Source: Pseudoalteromonas sp. A25 (GTDB lineage Bacteria; Pseudomonadota; Gammaproteobacteria; Enterobacterales; Alteromonadaceae). From it: DNA of 64,000 nucleotides. The notes under the pieces are model-generated. The model saw only the letters and a list, made by a program, of their open reading frames with translations. It made no database searches and had not been told where the DNA came from. Every line of letters starts with the position of its first letter. The stretch's first letter is position 1. Made by a program: the position numbers and the translations under genes. Positions 26,252 through 35,568 of this stretch are shown piece by piece. The stretch lies in assembly GCF_009176705.1 (NCBI RefSeq), contig NZ_AP021847.1, positions 62,001 through 126,000 of the forward strand, read 5' to 3'.

Positions 26252-27004
26252 TTATTCCGACGCGTGAACTGGAAGCGATAACATATCTGGGGCAAGTTGC
26301 TTACGCGCTATGCGTATGCCTTTTTTGATTTGGCTAATACTTGTATCTTCAAGTTCTACAAACTTCTTAGCTGATTGATTCCAACTGCCAGCAAGAGCGC
26401 CATCTTTGGTTACATAAAGTAACTCCATGCGGCCAATGCGCAAAAAATCTACTTCGCGTTCTTGACCATCAACAGTTAACAGCGCTGTGTAAGCTTCAAT
26501 GGTGCGACCATAGTCAACTTCAACTTGATATGCTTCAAGTACACGGCGAAACTTTTCACTTGATGTCACGTCAGCACGGTCCATCATTGCTCTAAGTTTT
26601 GCTAAGCGCTCAGCACGCTCTTTAGGTAGAAATGGCACATCTAGTTGCACAAACTGCTCTAATCCTGTGATCATACGGAGCATTAAAGGCGTTATTTGAC
26701 GTTCAATCACCGAAACCTGATCCATCGACGCATTAATAGCGCTCATTTCATCAAGTTGGTTTTTAATTTGTTTATCTAATTGCGCGTTATATACCGTAAG
26801 TCCATCTATCTCTTTATTGAGAGTTTTGAACTTTTGTAAACGCGATTGCATTGAGTCTGCAATTGAATCTATCTTCGTTTGAGTCTTTTGTGCAGATTCA
26901 TTGATTGCACTACTTTTCTCGACGACTTGGTTTAAGTCATTCGCTTGAACGCTTGATGCAGTTGCAAGCAAACCTGCCAACAACAGGGGGTTAACGCACT
27001 TCAT
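26252..27004 (-). CDS. DUF3450 periplasmic coiled-coil protein
   Basis: The most likely start is the ATG at 27004, with AAGGTG eight bases before it; a GTG three codons earlier is the alternative. The 250-residue product has a signal peptide (MKCVNPLLLAGLLATASSVQA) and then a long coiled coil (about residues 25-105), followed by the conserved DUF3450 segment (PLMLRMITGLEQFVQLDVPFL, ERAERLAKLRAMMDRADV). It heads the TonB2 operon, 10 bases before ttpC. DUF3450 genes are regularly placed there in Alteromonadales and Vibrionales; the protein probably belongs to the periplasmic part of the complex. Confidence 0.88.
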   Translation of the reverse strand: MKCVNPLLLAGLLATASSVQANDLNQVVEKSSAINESAQKTQTKIDSIADSMQSRLQKFKTLNKEIDGLTVYNAQLDKQIKNQLDEMSAINASMDQVSVIERQITPLMLRMITGLEQFVQLDVPFLPKERAERLAKLRAMMDRADVTSSEKFRRVLEAYQVEVDYGRTIEAYTALLTVDGQEREVDFLRIGRMELLYVTKDGALAGSWNQSAKKFVELEDTSISQIKKGIRIARKQLAPDMLSLPVHASE

Positions 27005-27180
27005 CGCATACACCTTAAGTTTTGCTAGTAATTAAATTGGGTGCAGTTTAAGGGGGTTTAATGACAAACGTGTTGCGCAAATAATACAGATAAATGACAA
27101 TCGCAATAAAAGGTACACACAAAAGCGCACAGCCCTTTTATTCCTTGGGTTGCAATAATTGTTTGTGGTTTAGATACAAA

Positions 27181-27207
27181 AAAGTCAGCCATAATATGGC
27201 TGACTTT
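27181..27207 (-). terminator. Terminator of the chemoreceptor gene
   Basis: A nearly unbroken palindrome of 13-base arms, AAAGTCAGCCATA and TATGGCTGACTTT, flanked by A and T runs, 25 bases after the chemoreceptor stop codon. The remainder of this gap (27005-27180) carries the promoter of the DUF3450 operon; I see no Fur-type box there. Confidence 0.85.
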
Positions 27208-27231
27208 TACTAATTTGAGATGTAGGTAATG

Positions 27232-29121
27232 TTAAACTTTAAACTTCATTACCATTTTTTCAAGCTCATCGAACTGAGCTTGAAGCTGTCTGCACTCTCC
27301 AAGCGTCGCATTTAAGTTCTCAGAACCTTGTACAGACAAGTCGCTAATATGATGAATATCACTATCTAAAGATTGGATAACCGTATTTTGCTCTTGTGTT
27401 GCACTTGCAACCGCGTGATTCACCCCATCTATTGAATCAATCGCGTTACTCACTTCATGCATTTTTTCACCGGCCTGAGTCGCTTGAGATGCACTCTTGG
27501 CTGAGTCTTCAAGTGATGACTTCATAACCGCAACGGCAGAGGCTGAACCTTGCTGAAGTTCAATTATGGTCGCTTCGATTTCTTGGGTAGACTCTTGAGT
27601 ACGCTGTGCAAGTTGCCTTACTTCGTCTGCAACCACAGCAAAACCTCTACCGGCTTCCCCTGCGCGTGCCGCCTCAATAGCCGCATTTAGTGCAAGTAAG
27701 TTGGTTTGCTCACTGACACCTTTGATCACTTCAAGTACTTGCCCAATACTTGCCGAGTGCTTGTCTAAACTATCAACGGTAGATTGTGCTTGCGCCATTT
27801 TGTCACTTAATGACGCTATCTCAGAAATGTTCGCATTTAATGCGGTCTGGCTATCCACACTCAGCTTGTTCGCCTCCGTGGCCAGCTCAGATGCATGACT
27901 TGCATTATTAGAGATTTCAACGGCACTTGAGGACAACTCATTAATTGCTGTTGCCACATTATCTGTGCGCTTGGTTTGATCACTATACATGCTGAGCGTA
28001 GATTGGGTTTGTGAAATTAAGCTCTCAACCGAATGCTCTAACGTAATCGTCGTATCTCTTACTTGCGCGATTGAGTTATGAATTTTCTCTATAAACAGGT
28101 TGAAGTAATTAGATAACTCGCCGAACTCATCTTCGCTTTCAACATGCAGCCGCCTAGTTAGGTCGCCCTCACCCTGAGCAATATCTTTAATTGCATCATT
28201 TAATTGCGCGACTGGTTTCATAAGGTACTTGAGCAATAGTTTTAACATGAGCACTATGACTATTACGCCCAGCAACATGTAGATTGCGGCCATGTTTCTA
28301 AAAGAAGAAACCGACGAGTACGCTATCTCTTTATTTATAACAACACCCAAATACCAATCAACATTTTTGATTCCTTCCATTTTTACAAAAGAAATCAAAC
28401 GCTCGCTGCCATCTATTTCCTCTTCAATAAACTCACTTTGCAGTGGTAAATGTTTACCGAACAATTCAGCCATCGGTTTATCGTTTAATTGAGTATTTGG
28501 ATGCGACAAAATTCGGCCATCAGAATCAAGTAAAAATCCATAGCCGAAGCCTAGGAAGTCAATTTCATTAATGATATCGGTGATCGTCGCCATATCTATA
28601 TCACCACCCGCGACCCCTAAAAATTCACTGCCACTGGTAACGGGCACCACTGCTGATATTGTTAACTCGTTAGTCGTCACATCAATATAGGGGTTGGTAA
28701 ATGCCGTACCATTTTTCTCTTTTGCTAACTGATACCATGGCCGCGTTGTCGCGTCATAATCGGCAGGTAAAACAATACTTGGATCGTCCAAGATAAAGTC
28801 TCCCTCGCGCATACCTATGTAAACATTTTTGAAGTCTCCTGCCGCATCCGCCGTAGCTAAGCGCCGTAAGATTTGATCTCGAGAGTCTGAAGCTCGATGA
28901 CCCAGCGCCACGGAGCTTACAATTTCAAGCCTACCGTTGAGCCAATTAGCAATATTTTGTGACACAGATTGAGATATTTCTTGCAGTACTAAGGTAAGCT
29001 GTTGCTGAGTTTGACTGCGCATCACAATAAAATTGTTGATGGTAAACAACCCCAGCACCATCACTAATACCAGTGAGGCTGCAATGGTAACTTTTGTAGT
29101 AAACTTAAACGATTTAAACAT
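27232..29121 (-). CDS. Methyl-accepting chemotaxis protein with dCache sensor
   Basis: From the ATG at 29121 (AGG upstream; an earlier frame start lacks support) the receptor has 629 residues. It has a first membrane segment (about 12-33), a periplasmic double-Cache domain (about 40-275, with [36 protein letters not shown] and [15 protein letters not shown]), a second membrane segment (about 278-300), a HAMP domain, and a cytoplasmic signalling domain. The hairpin tip [19 protein letters not shown] is near residues 470-490. The RxWY and GG-D motifs are typical of dCache_1 domains that bind amino acids or related small molecules. An 18-base operator-like site about 300 bases upstream matches one in front of the neighbouring sugar transporter gene. 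Confidence 0.93.
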   Translation of the reverse strand: MFKSFKFTTKVTIAASLVLVMVLGLFTINNFIVMRSQTQQQLTLVLQEISQSVSQNIANWLNGRLEIVSSVALGHRASDSRDQILRRLATADAAGDFKNVYIGMREGDFILDDPSIVLPADYDATTRPWYQLAKEKNGTAFTNPYIDVTTNELTISAVVPVTSGSEFLGVAGGDIDMATITDIINEIDFLGFGYGFLLDSDGRILSHPNTQLNDKPMAELFGKHLPLQSEFIEEEIDGSERLISFVKMEGIKNVDWYLGVVINKEIAYSSVSSFRNMAAIYMLLGVIVIVLMLKLLLKYLMKPVAQLNDAIKDIAQGEGDLTRRLHVESEDEFGELSNYFNLFIEKIHNSIAQVRDTTITLEHSVESLISQTQSTLSMYSDQTKRTDNVATAINELSSSAVEISNNASHASELATEANKLSVDSQTALNANISEIASLSDKMAQAQSTVDSLDKHSASIGQVLEVIKGVSEQTNLLALNAAIEAARAGEAGRGFAVVADEVRQLAQRTQESTQEIEATIIELQQGSASAVAVMKSSLEDSAKSASQATQAGEKMHEVSNAIDSIDGVNHAVASATQEQNTVIQSLDSDIHHISDLSVQGSENLNATLGECRQLQAQFDELEKMVMKFKV

Positions 29122-29427
29122 TATGAGCCTATTATTATAAATTTTACGCTGAAACCCGTTGCCATATGTTGCAAACAACGTCTGATCAAATCAGGCTTTT
29201 AGTCATATGTAACAAAATTAAACTGGTTTGTCTTATCGTATCGGTCAGTATCTGAGATTTTTTAGCAAAATTAGTAAAATCATGTACATTCGCTCTAAAA
29301 ATAAACGATTTTGGCTTCGTTTTCGATAACAACAAAAAGTATAGATTGAAAAAGCAACTTTAGGCTAACTTGCAAGATAGAGAGTAAAGCCAAATTACCG
29401 AACATTTTTCCAAAACAGAACTTATGC
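29122..29427. other. Upstream region of the chemoreceptor gene
   Basis: About 300 AT-rich bases that must hold the chemoreceptor promoter. A 67-codon minus-strand frame at 29295-29498 has no convincing ribosome binding site or protein features and is treated as chance. Confidence 0.4.
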
Positions 29428-29445
29428 GAAAATGGAACGTTCCTA
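29428..29445. promoter_or_regulatory. Operator-like site A (core GGAACGTTCC)
   Basis: The 18 bases GAAAATGGAACGTTCCTA contain a 10-base perfect palindrome with CG in the middle, as in many LacI-family operators. An identical 18-base copy lies at 30889. This copy is about 310 bases upstream of the chemoreceptor start. Confidence 0.55.
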
Positions 29446-29512
29446 TAAATTTCGGTCATATTTGTTATGAATACGTATTCAGTCTTCATAAAACTCACTG
29501 TAATAAATACAA

Positions 29513-29538
29513 AAAAGGCAAGCGAGTGCTTGCCTTTT
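29513..29538 (-). terminator. Terminator of the sugar transporter gene
   Basis: AAAAGGCAAGC pairs perfectly with GCTTGCCTTTT around a GAGT loop, 18 bases after the transporter stop codon and followed by a T-run on the minus strand. Confidence 0.88.
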
Positions 29539-29555
29539 GATCATCTTATTAAGAC

Positions 29556-30863
29556 TTAATTCACTTTTTCTTGCCAGATTTGAGTCCAGTTGACAACTTT
29601 TAATCCATACAAAGCGATATACAAATAACATACTAAAGGTACGATAAAGCTAATCTGGATATTTAGCGAATCGGCAAATAAGCCTTGGATCAATGGCACA
29701 ATGGCGCCACCAACGATAGCTAAACACAACCACCCTGACCCCTTACTCGTTAAAGAGCCCAAACCTTCGATCGCCACTGAGAAGATCGTTGGAAACATAA
29801 TTGAATTAAACAAGCCAACAGCCAGTACAGCCCACATAGCTAAGCTACCATTAGTTGACATGGTTAGAGCTAAAAGCGCGACAATACATAGTGCATTAAA
29901 TGTGAGCGCTTTTGAAGGCGCCACTTTTTGCAGCACTACAGAGCCGATAAAACGACCTATCATGGCCCCGCCCCAGTAATAACTGATAAGTTTTGCCGCG
30001 TCATGTTCTGCAAGACCTGCAATGTTAGGTTGCGCAAAATAATTAACTAAGAAACTACCAATGGCAACCTCGGCGCCAACATAACAAAAGATAGCACCTA
30101 CCCCCATCACTAAGTGCGGTGCATCAATTAGGCTATGCTCTTTAGCCTTACAGTCTTTTTCTTCGGTATGAGACTCAATCGTAGGCAACTTTAAAAACGC
30201 AAACACAATAGCGATACTCAGTAATGCGCCCGCGAGCATTAAATAGGGCACTTTTACTGATTCAGCACCCGCCTCTGCCGCCGTTGCACCGGCCGTGCCA
30301 AAAAACAGTAATCCCCCAACATAAGGGCCGACTGTTGTGCCGAGTGAATTTAGAGCTTGCGCCAAATTTAAACGACTCGATGCGGTTTTAACAGGTCCAA
30401 GTGCTGCAACATAGGGGTTTGCAGACACTTGCAGCACGGTAATACCTGACGCTAACACAAATAGCGCTCCAAGAAACAACCAATATTCATGAACAATAAC
30501 AGCAGGGTAAAATAGCAGACATCCAATCGACGCAACTACTAGGCCGGTTAGCACACCATTTTTGTAGCCTAGTTTTTTTACCAATGCACCTGCAGGCAGA
30601 GAAACTATAAAGTAAGCACTAAAAAAACAAAATTGGATCATCATTGCTTCGGTGTAATTTAAATCAAATACACCCTTAAGCCTTGGGATCAATACGTCAT
30701 TGAGAACTGTAATAAATCCCCAGAGAAAAAATAATGTGGTCATTGCACTGAGCGGTAACAAATAGTTTTTATTTTCGCCGTTACCTTGTGCAACGTAGCT
30801 TTGGTTTGTGTTTATATCACTCACAAGAAAACTCCAATTAGAAGGATAAATTAGAGTGTACAC
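29556..30863 (-). CDS. FucP/GluP-like sugar:proton (MFS) transporter
   Basis: A 435-residue protein with about twelve membrane helices. FFLWGFITVLNDVLIPRLKG near the first helix, FFSAYFIVSLPAGALVKKLGYK near the second to third, and NPYVAALG/RLNLAQALNSLGTTVGP in the fourth to fifth identify the fucose/glucose/galactose permease group, which in Alteromonadales includes N-acetylglucosamine permeases (NagP). The sugar cannot be decided from the sequence, and no catabolic gene adjoins it. A palindromic operator-like site lies 26 bases upstream of the start codon, so expression is probably controlled by a sugar-responsive repressor encoded elsewhere. The LysR gene upstream is 74 bases away. Confidence 0.88.
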   Translation of the reverse strand: MYTLIYPSNWSFLVSDINTNQSYVAQGNGENKNYLLPLSAMTTLFFLWGFITVLNDVLIPRLKGVFDLNYTEAMMIQFCFFSAYFIVSLPAGALVKKLGYKNGVLTGLVVASIGCLLFYPAVIVHEYWLFLGALFVLASGITVLQVSANPYVAALGPVKTASSRLNLAQALNSLGTTVGPYVGGLLFFGTAGATAAEAGAESVKVPYLMLAGALLSIAIVFAFLKLPTIESHTEEKDCKAKEHSLIDAPHLVMGVGAIFCYVGAEVAIGSFLVNYFAQPNIAGLAEHDAAKLISYYWGGAMIGRFIGSVVLQKVAPSKALTFNALCIVALLALTMSTNGSLAMWAVLAVGLFNSIMFPTIFSVAIEGLGSLTSKGSGWLCLAIVGGAIVPLIQGLFADSLNIQISFIVPLVCYLYIALYGLKVVNWTQIWQEKVN

Positions 30864-30888
30864 CCTGTAACAATAAAAGCACCCACCA

Positions 30889-30906
30889 GAAAATGGAACG
30901 TTCCTA
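30889..30906. promoter_or_regulatory. Operator-like site B (core GGAACGTTCC) at the transporter promoter
   Basis: An exact copy of the 18 bases at 29428. Its centre lies about 35 bases before the transporter start codon, where a repressor would block transcription. The palindrome with central CG fits a LacI-family operator; the cognate regulator is not in the window. Confidence 0.6.
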
Positions 30907-30937
30907 ATGCTATAAACGTAATTTTATATATCTAAGC

Positions 30938-31834
30938 TTATTTTTGGTGACACAGTTTCACTTGCTCTATCAGTGCACTCGCTAACGGAGAAGGCGTAAT
31001 ATTCTTGGCTGTGATCAGCACGACGGGAATTTGATACGAATATTGCTCAGGTAGAATTGCTTTAAACATGCCCTTATCGACCCAATAGCTGGCGTAGTGA
31101 TCTGGTAAATAACCGATAAACTGACCAGACAGGATTAAATGAGCAATTCCTTCATCATGATAAGCCGCAGCACTATTTTGGTAATTTAAGCCATCATTGC
31201 GTGTTTCTCTGTCTCGCATGTAATTACTCGTAACTACCTCAGCCTGTTGTAATAGCGCGTCAACTTGCGACGTGTCGCAATCAAATAAAGGATGCCCCAC
31301 CCCACAATACAAATAATTATTTTCGTTATAAAGTGGGACATAGTCGAGGCCACGTAAATGATGCCGGCTAACACCTAAACCCACTATAGAGCGACCATTA
31401 ACCACTGATGTTTCAACTTCGCGGGCTTCACATACGTTAATGTCAAATTGAATACTGTTACTCTTTCTCTTTAGAGTCGCTATTGCGTGCGCGACGCCAC
31501 AACGGGGATCACTGACCATGGTATCAATTACCGAGATGGTAGCGCGACCTGACAGCTCATTTTTAGAGCTGGCCACAGTTGTAGCGAATGCTTCGCACTG
31601 CTGCATTAATTCCAGTGAAGCTTGATAGGTAATCCGCCCTGGCTCCGTTAATTCAAACCCGCTGCGCCCTCTTTTGCACAACTTTAAACCTAATCGCACT
31701 TCTAAGTCCGATAAATGAGAACTAATCGTGGAGCGGCCAATGTTTAAACGTGATTCGGCTGCTGATAAACCGCCACATTCAACAATAGCAACAAAGATCC
31801 TCAATAAGCGTAAGTCAACGTCTTGAACTTGCAT
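30938..31834 (-). CDS. LysR family transcriptional regulator
   Basis: A 298-residue regulator. The winged helix-turn-helix occupies about residues 6-65 (LRLLRIFVAIVECGGLSAAESRLNIGRSTISSHLSDLEVRLG), followed by a substrate-binding-like effector domain (about 90-295). The gene is divergent from hutH with 151 bases between the start codons, the usual arrangement of a LysR protein and its target. This would make it a candidate regulator of hutHU, in place of the HutC repressor found in many other bacteria. It might instead control the sugar transporter gene downstream. No inducer can be deduced. Confidence 0.9.
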   Translation of the reverse strand: MQVQDVDLRLLRIFVAIVECGGLSAAESRLNIGRSTISSHLSDLEVRLGLKLCKRGRSGFELTEPGRITYQASLELMQQCEAFATTVASSKNELSGRATISVIDTMVSDPRCGVAHAIATLKRKSNSIQFDINVCEAREVETSVVNGRSIVGLGVSRHHLRGLDYVPLYNENNYLYCGVGHPLFDCDTSQVDALLQQAEVVTSNYMRDRETRNDGLNYQNSAAAYHDEGIAHLILSGQFIGYLPDHYASYWVDKGMFKAILPEQYSYQIPVVLITAKNITPSPLASALIEQVKLCHQK

Positions 31835-31985
31835 ATGGCTACCTTTTATACAACCAAACAGTTTGTTCGATAAAATCGGAATAAATTACGATTATTATGC
31901 ATTTATAAAACATCATGCACAAGATAGCATAACCTCATAATCGCGTAAGATACTTCGCAACAAGATGATATTTGGGAGAATAATA

Positions 31986-33479
31986 ATGACGTTTAGATAT
32001 GGTGTAGACCGTCTAAATTTAGATGTGGTAAATGGTATCGCCAATGGCAGTATCAAAGCTGAACTTTGCCAAGAAGCGTTAGATAAAATAAATAAAAGTC
32101 GAAGCAACGTTGAAAAAATGGCGGCGTCAGACAAAGCCGTATACGGTATTAACACTGGGTTTGGCCCCTTGTGCGATACACAAATATCTCCTGAAGAAAC
32201 TCATCTTTTACAAAAAAACTTGCTCATCACACATGCGGTTGGCGTGGGTGAGGCTATCGCCAAGCCGATTTCAAAGCTCATGCTTATCACCAAAGTACAT
32301 GCTCTAAGTCAGGGTTTTTCTGGCATTCGTTTAGAAGTGGTTGAGCGCATGTTAAAGTTCATTGAACTTGATTTAATTCCAGTGGTGCCTGAGCAAGGTT
32401 CAGTTGGAGCATCGGGTGATTTAGCACCGCTTTCACACTTATTTTTACCGCTACTAGGCGAAGGTGAATTTTGGCACGGTGAGCAAACTATTCCTGCCGC
32501 AACAGCTTTACAAGAACATGGCTTGGAGCCGCTAGAACTGCAAGCAAAAGAAGGTTTGGCGCTTATCAATGGCACACAGTTTATCCTATCTCACGCTATC
32601 ACTGCGTTAACAAAAATGCGTTACTTACTTGATCTTGCAGATCTGGCTGGTGCGATGAGTATAGAAGGAATGCAAGGTAGCCAATCGCCATTCAGAGAAG
32701 AGCTACACCAAATACGTGCATTTGCTGGTAACATCGAAGTCGCCGCTCGTATGCGCCGATTCTTCAAAGACTCACAAAACATGGCTGACCATGAAGAGTG
32801 TGACCGTGTACAAGACCCTTATTCACTTCGCTGTATTCCACAAGTACATGGTGCCTCACGCAACGCGTACAACCATCTAAAAGAACTTGCTGAAATTGAA
32901 ATGAATTCAGTCACTGACAACCCGATTGTGATAAGTTCAGAAGAGGCAATTTCTGGAGGGAGTTTCCACGGTCAGCCTTTGGCAATGGTATTAGACTATG
33001 CATCAATTGCTGCAGCCGAATTGGGTAATATATCTGATAGACGCTGTTATTTACTGCTCGAAGGCCTACACGGTTTGCCGCGCTTGTTAACGACGTCGGG
33101 TGGTTTGAACTCTGGCATGATGATCCCACAGTACACAACAGCAGCTTTAGTGACAGAGAATAAATCGTTATGCTTCCCACCATCGGCAGATAGCGTACCA
33201 ACTTCAATGGGCCAAGAAGATCACGTATCGATGGGTAGCATCTCAGGACGTAAGCTTAATCAAATTTTAGGTAACCTTGAAAAAATATTTGCGATTGAAT
33301 TGATGTATGCCGCACAAGCAATCGAATTTAGACGTCCAAATACTTGCTCAAGTCTCATTGAAGAGAACTTCAAAGTGATCCGAAATAAGGTTGCCAAACT
33401 AGAAGAAGATAGATTACTTAAGCCTGACATCGACGCCATGATTGCATTAGTTAAATCTCAGGCATTTACCGTAAATTAA
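31986..33479 (+). CDS. hutH: Histidine ammonia-lyase
   Basis: The ATG at 31986, with GGGAG eight bases upstream, is chosen over an ATG seven codons earlier. The 497-residue enzyme converts L-histidine to urocanate and ammonia, the first step of histidine use. The MIO prosthetic group forms from Ala142-Ser143-Gly144 in SVGASGDLAPLSH, and YGINTGFGPL near 53-62 carries the catalytic Tyr. NSVTDNPIV and QEDHVSMGS are further signatures. hutU follows after 12 bases in the same operon. The remaining hut genes (hutI, hutG) are not in the window. Confidence 0.97.
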   Translation: MTFRYGVDRLNLDVVNGIANGSIKAELCQEALDKINKSRSNVEKMAASDKAVYGINTGFGPLCDTQISPEETHLLQKNLLITHAVGVGEAIAKPISKLMLITKVHALSQGFSGIRLEVVERMLKFIELDLIPVVPEQGSVGASGDLAPLSHLFLPLLGEGEFWHGEQTIPAATALQEHGLEPLELQAKEGLALINGTQFILSHAITALTKMRYLLDLADLAGAMSIEGMQGSQSPFREELHQIRAFAGNIEVAARMRRFFKDSQNMADHEECDRVQDPYSLRCIPQVHGASRNAYNHLKELAEIEMNSVTDNPIVISSEEAISGGSFHGQPLAMVLDYASIAAAELGNISDRRCYLLLEGLHGLPRLLTTSGGLNSGMMIPQYTTAALVTENKSLCFPPSADSVPTSMGQEDHVSMGSISGRKLNQILGNLEKIFAIELMYAAQAIEFRRPNTCSSLIEENFKVIRNKVAKLEEDRLLKPDIDAMIALVKSQAFTVN

Positions 33480-33491
33480 GGGAGAGTTGTA

Positions 33492-35492
33492 ATGAATTTT
33501 AAAGAACAAATAAAACAAGGTATCCCAAGCGTTTTACCTGCGCCTAAACCTTACCCAGCTGATGCAAACCGCGCCCCTAAACGCAAAGACATTTTATCTG
33601 CTGATGAAAAGCAGCTAGCGATCCGTAATGCCTTGCGTTATTTCCCTAAAGAGTGGCATCACGAATTGGCAGTTGAGTTTGCTCAAGAGCTCAAAGATTT
33701 TGGCCGTATTTACATGTATCGTTTTAAGCCAAACTATGAGTTAAAAGCGCGTTCAATTTCTGATTACCCTGCTAAGTGCGAGCAAGCCGCCGCAATCATG
33801 CTGATGATCGATAACAATTTAGATCCAGCGGTTGCGCAGCACCCTGAAGAGTTGATCACCTACGGTGGTAACGGCGCGGTATTCCAAAACTGGGCGCAGT
33901 ACCTATTAGCAATGAAATACCTAAGCGAAATGGAAGAAGACCAAACGCTACACATGTACTCGGGCCACCCGATGGGCTTGTTCCCCTCTTCAAAAGATGC
34001 GCCTCGTGTGGTTGTAACCAACGGTATGATGATCCCGAACTACTCAAAGCCAGATGATTGGGAGCGCTTTAACGCACTCGGCGTAACACAATACGGCCAA
34101 ATGACTGCGGGCTCGTTTATGTACATTGGTCCGCAAGGGATCGTGCACGGCACGACCATCACGGTGATGAACGCGTTCCGTAAAGTTTTAAACAAAGATG
34201 AAAGCCCCAAAGGTAAGATTTTCTTAACGGCGGGTCTTGGTGGCATGAGTGGTGCACAACCTAAAGCAGGTAACATTGCAAACTGTATTACCGTATGTGC
34301 GGAAGTAAACCCGAAAGCGGCGACCAAACGTCACCAGCAAGGCTGGGTAGATGAACTTATCGATAACATGGATGCATTGCTCACACGTGTTAAACAAGCA
34401 CAAGCTAATGAAGAAGTGGTGTCTATTGCTTACATCGGTAACGTGGTAGATGTATGGGAAGCTTTCTATGAGCATGACATATTTGTTCACCTCGGCTCAG
34501 ACCAAACATCACTACATAATCCTTGGTCAGGCGGTTATTACCCGGTTGATATCAGCTACGAAGAATCAAACCGTTTAATTCGCGAAGAGCCAGAGTTATT
34601 CAAAGAAAAAGTACAAGCAACACTGAAGCGCCATGCTGATACAGTGAACAAACACACCGCAAAAGGCACCTACTTCTTTGATTATGGTAATGCATTCTTG
34701 CTTGAAGCATCGCGTGCCGGTGGCGATGTAATGGCTGAAAATGGTATCGACTTTAAGTATCCATCATACGTGCAAGATATTCTTGGCCCAATGTGTTTTG
34801 ACTATGGCTTTGGTCCATTCCGCTGGGTATGTACATCTGGCAAGCCTGAAGATTTAGATAAAACCGATGCCATTGCCGCTGAAGTGCTGAATAAGATCAT
34901 GGCTGAGTCGCCTGAAGAAATTCAGCAACAGATGCAAGACAATATCACTTGGATCAAAGACGCGAAGCAAAACAAGCTGGTAGTCGGTTCACAAGCGCGT
35001 ATTTTGTATGCGGATGCGCAAGGCCGCGCAGAGATTGCCAAAGCCTTTAACGATGCAATCGCACGTGGCGAGATTGGCCCTGTGGTACTGGGTCGTGATC
35101 ACCACGATGTGAGCGGCACAGATTCACCATTTAGAGAAACATCAAACATCTACGACGGCAGCCGTTTTACGGCGGATATGGCGATTCACAACGTGATTGG
35201 CGATAGCTTCCGTGGTGCAACGTGGGTTTCGATTCACAACGGTGGCGGTGTTGGTTGGGGCGAAGTGATCAATGGCGGCTTTGGTATGCTACTTGACGGG
35301 TCACCAGAAGCCGAAGGCCGTTTGAAGTCGATGCTATTGTTTGATGTAAACAATGGTATTGCGCGTCGCAGCTGGGCACGTAACGAAGAGGCTAACTTTG
35401 CTATCAAACGTGAAATGGCGCGTACACCAAAATTAAAAGTAACGTTATCGAATAACGTCGATGATGAGGTGTTAAATAACTTGTCGTTTTAA
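33492..35492 (+). CDS. hutU: Urocanate hydratase, long form
   Basis: A 666-residue urocanase, which adds water to urocanate to form 4-imidazolone-5-propanoate using NAD+ as electrophile. Most characterised urocanases have about 555 residues; this is the longer form present in several marine gammaproteobacteria. GLGGMSGAQPKAG near residues 250-262 binds NAD+, and FDYGFGPFRWVCTSG near residues 436-450 contains the catalytic cysteine. GGGVGWGEVINGGFGMLLDG lies near the C-terminus. GGGAG is placed eight bases before the start. From about 33,900 onward the gene has more G and C in third positions than hutH and the other neighbours. This may reflect high expression or separate ancestry. Confidence 0.95.
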   Translation: MNFKEQIKQGIPSVLPAPKPYPADANRAPKRKDILSADEKQLAIRNALRYFPKEWHHELAVEFAQELKDFGRIYMYRFKPNYELKARSISDYPAKCEQAAAIMLMIDNNLDPAVAQHPEELITYGGNGAVFQNWAQYLLAMKYLSEMEEDQTLHMYSGHPMGLFPSSKDAPRVVVTNGMMIPNYSKPDDWERFNALGVTQYGQMTAGSFMYIGPQGIVHGTTITVMNAFRKVLNKDESPKGKIFLTAGLGGMSGAQPKAGNIANCITVCAEVNPKAATKRHQQGWVDELIDNMDALLTRVKQAQANEEVVSIAYIGNVVDVWEAFYEHDIFVHLGSDQTSLHNPWSGGYYPVDISYEESNRLIREEPELFKEKVQATLKRHADTVNKHTAKGTYFFDYGNAFLLEASRAGGDVMAENGIDFKYPSYVQDILGPMCFDYGFGPFRWVCTSGKPEDLDKTDAIAAEVLNKIMAESPEEIQQQMQDNITWIKDAKQNKLVVGSQARILYADAQGRAEIAKAFNDAIARGEIGPVVLGRDHHDVSGTDSPFRETSNIYDGSRFTADMAIHNVIGDSFRGATWVSIHNGGGVGWGEVINGGFGMLLDGSPEAEGRLKSMLLFDVNNGIARRSWARNEEANFAIKREMARTPKLKVTLSNNVDDEVLNNLSF

Positions 35493-35505
35493 CCTATCGA
35501 CCTAC

Positions 35506-35535
35506 AGAGTTGCTTCACTTACGTGAAGTAACTCT
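35506..35535. terminator. Hairpin between convergent hutU and ycgN-like genes
   Basis: Thirteen-base arms AGAGTTGCTTCAC and GTGAAGTAACTCT pair with one G-U around a TTAC loop, 13 bases after the hutU stop. There is no strong T-run on either side, so it may stop both convergent transcripts only partly. Confidence 0.55.
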
Positions 35536-35568
35536 GATCCCCTTTACCAGCCTTAAGTGCTGCACCTG

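Noticed and set aside
29295..29498. 67-codon minus-strand frame upstream of the chemoreceptor
   Set aside because: It crosses operator-like site A, has no ribosome binding site and its hydrophobic stretch is unremarkable.
33900..35492. Horizontal transfer of the distal hutU region
   Set aside because: The base-use shift is real to the eye, but high expression or a conserved long gene could explain it; there are no flanking repeats or integration marks.
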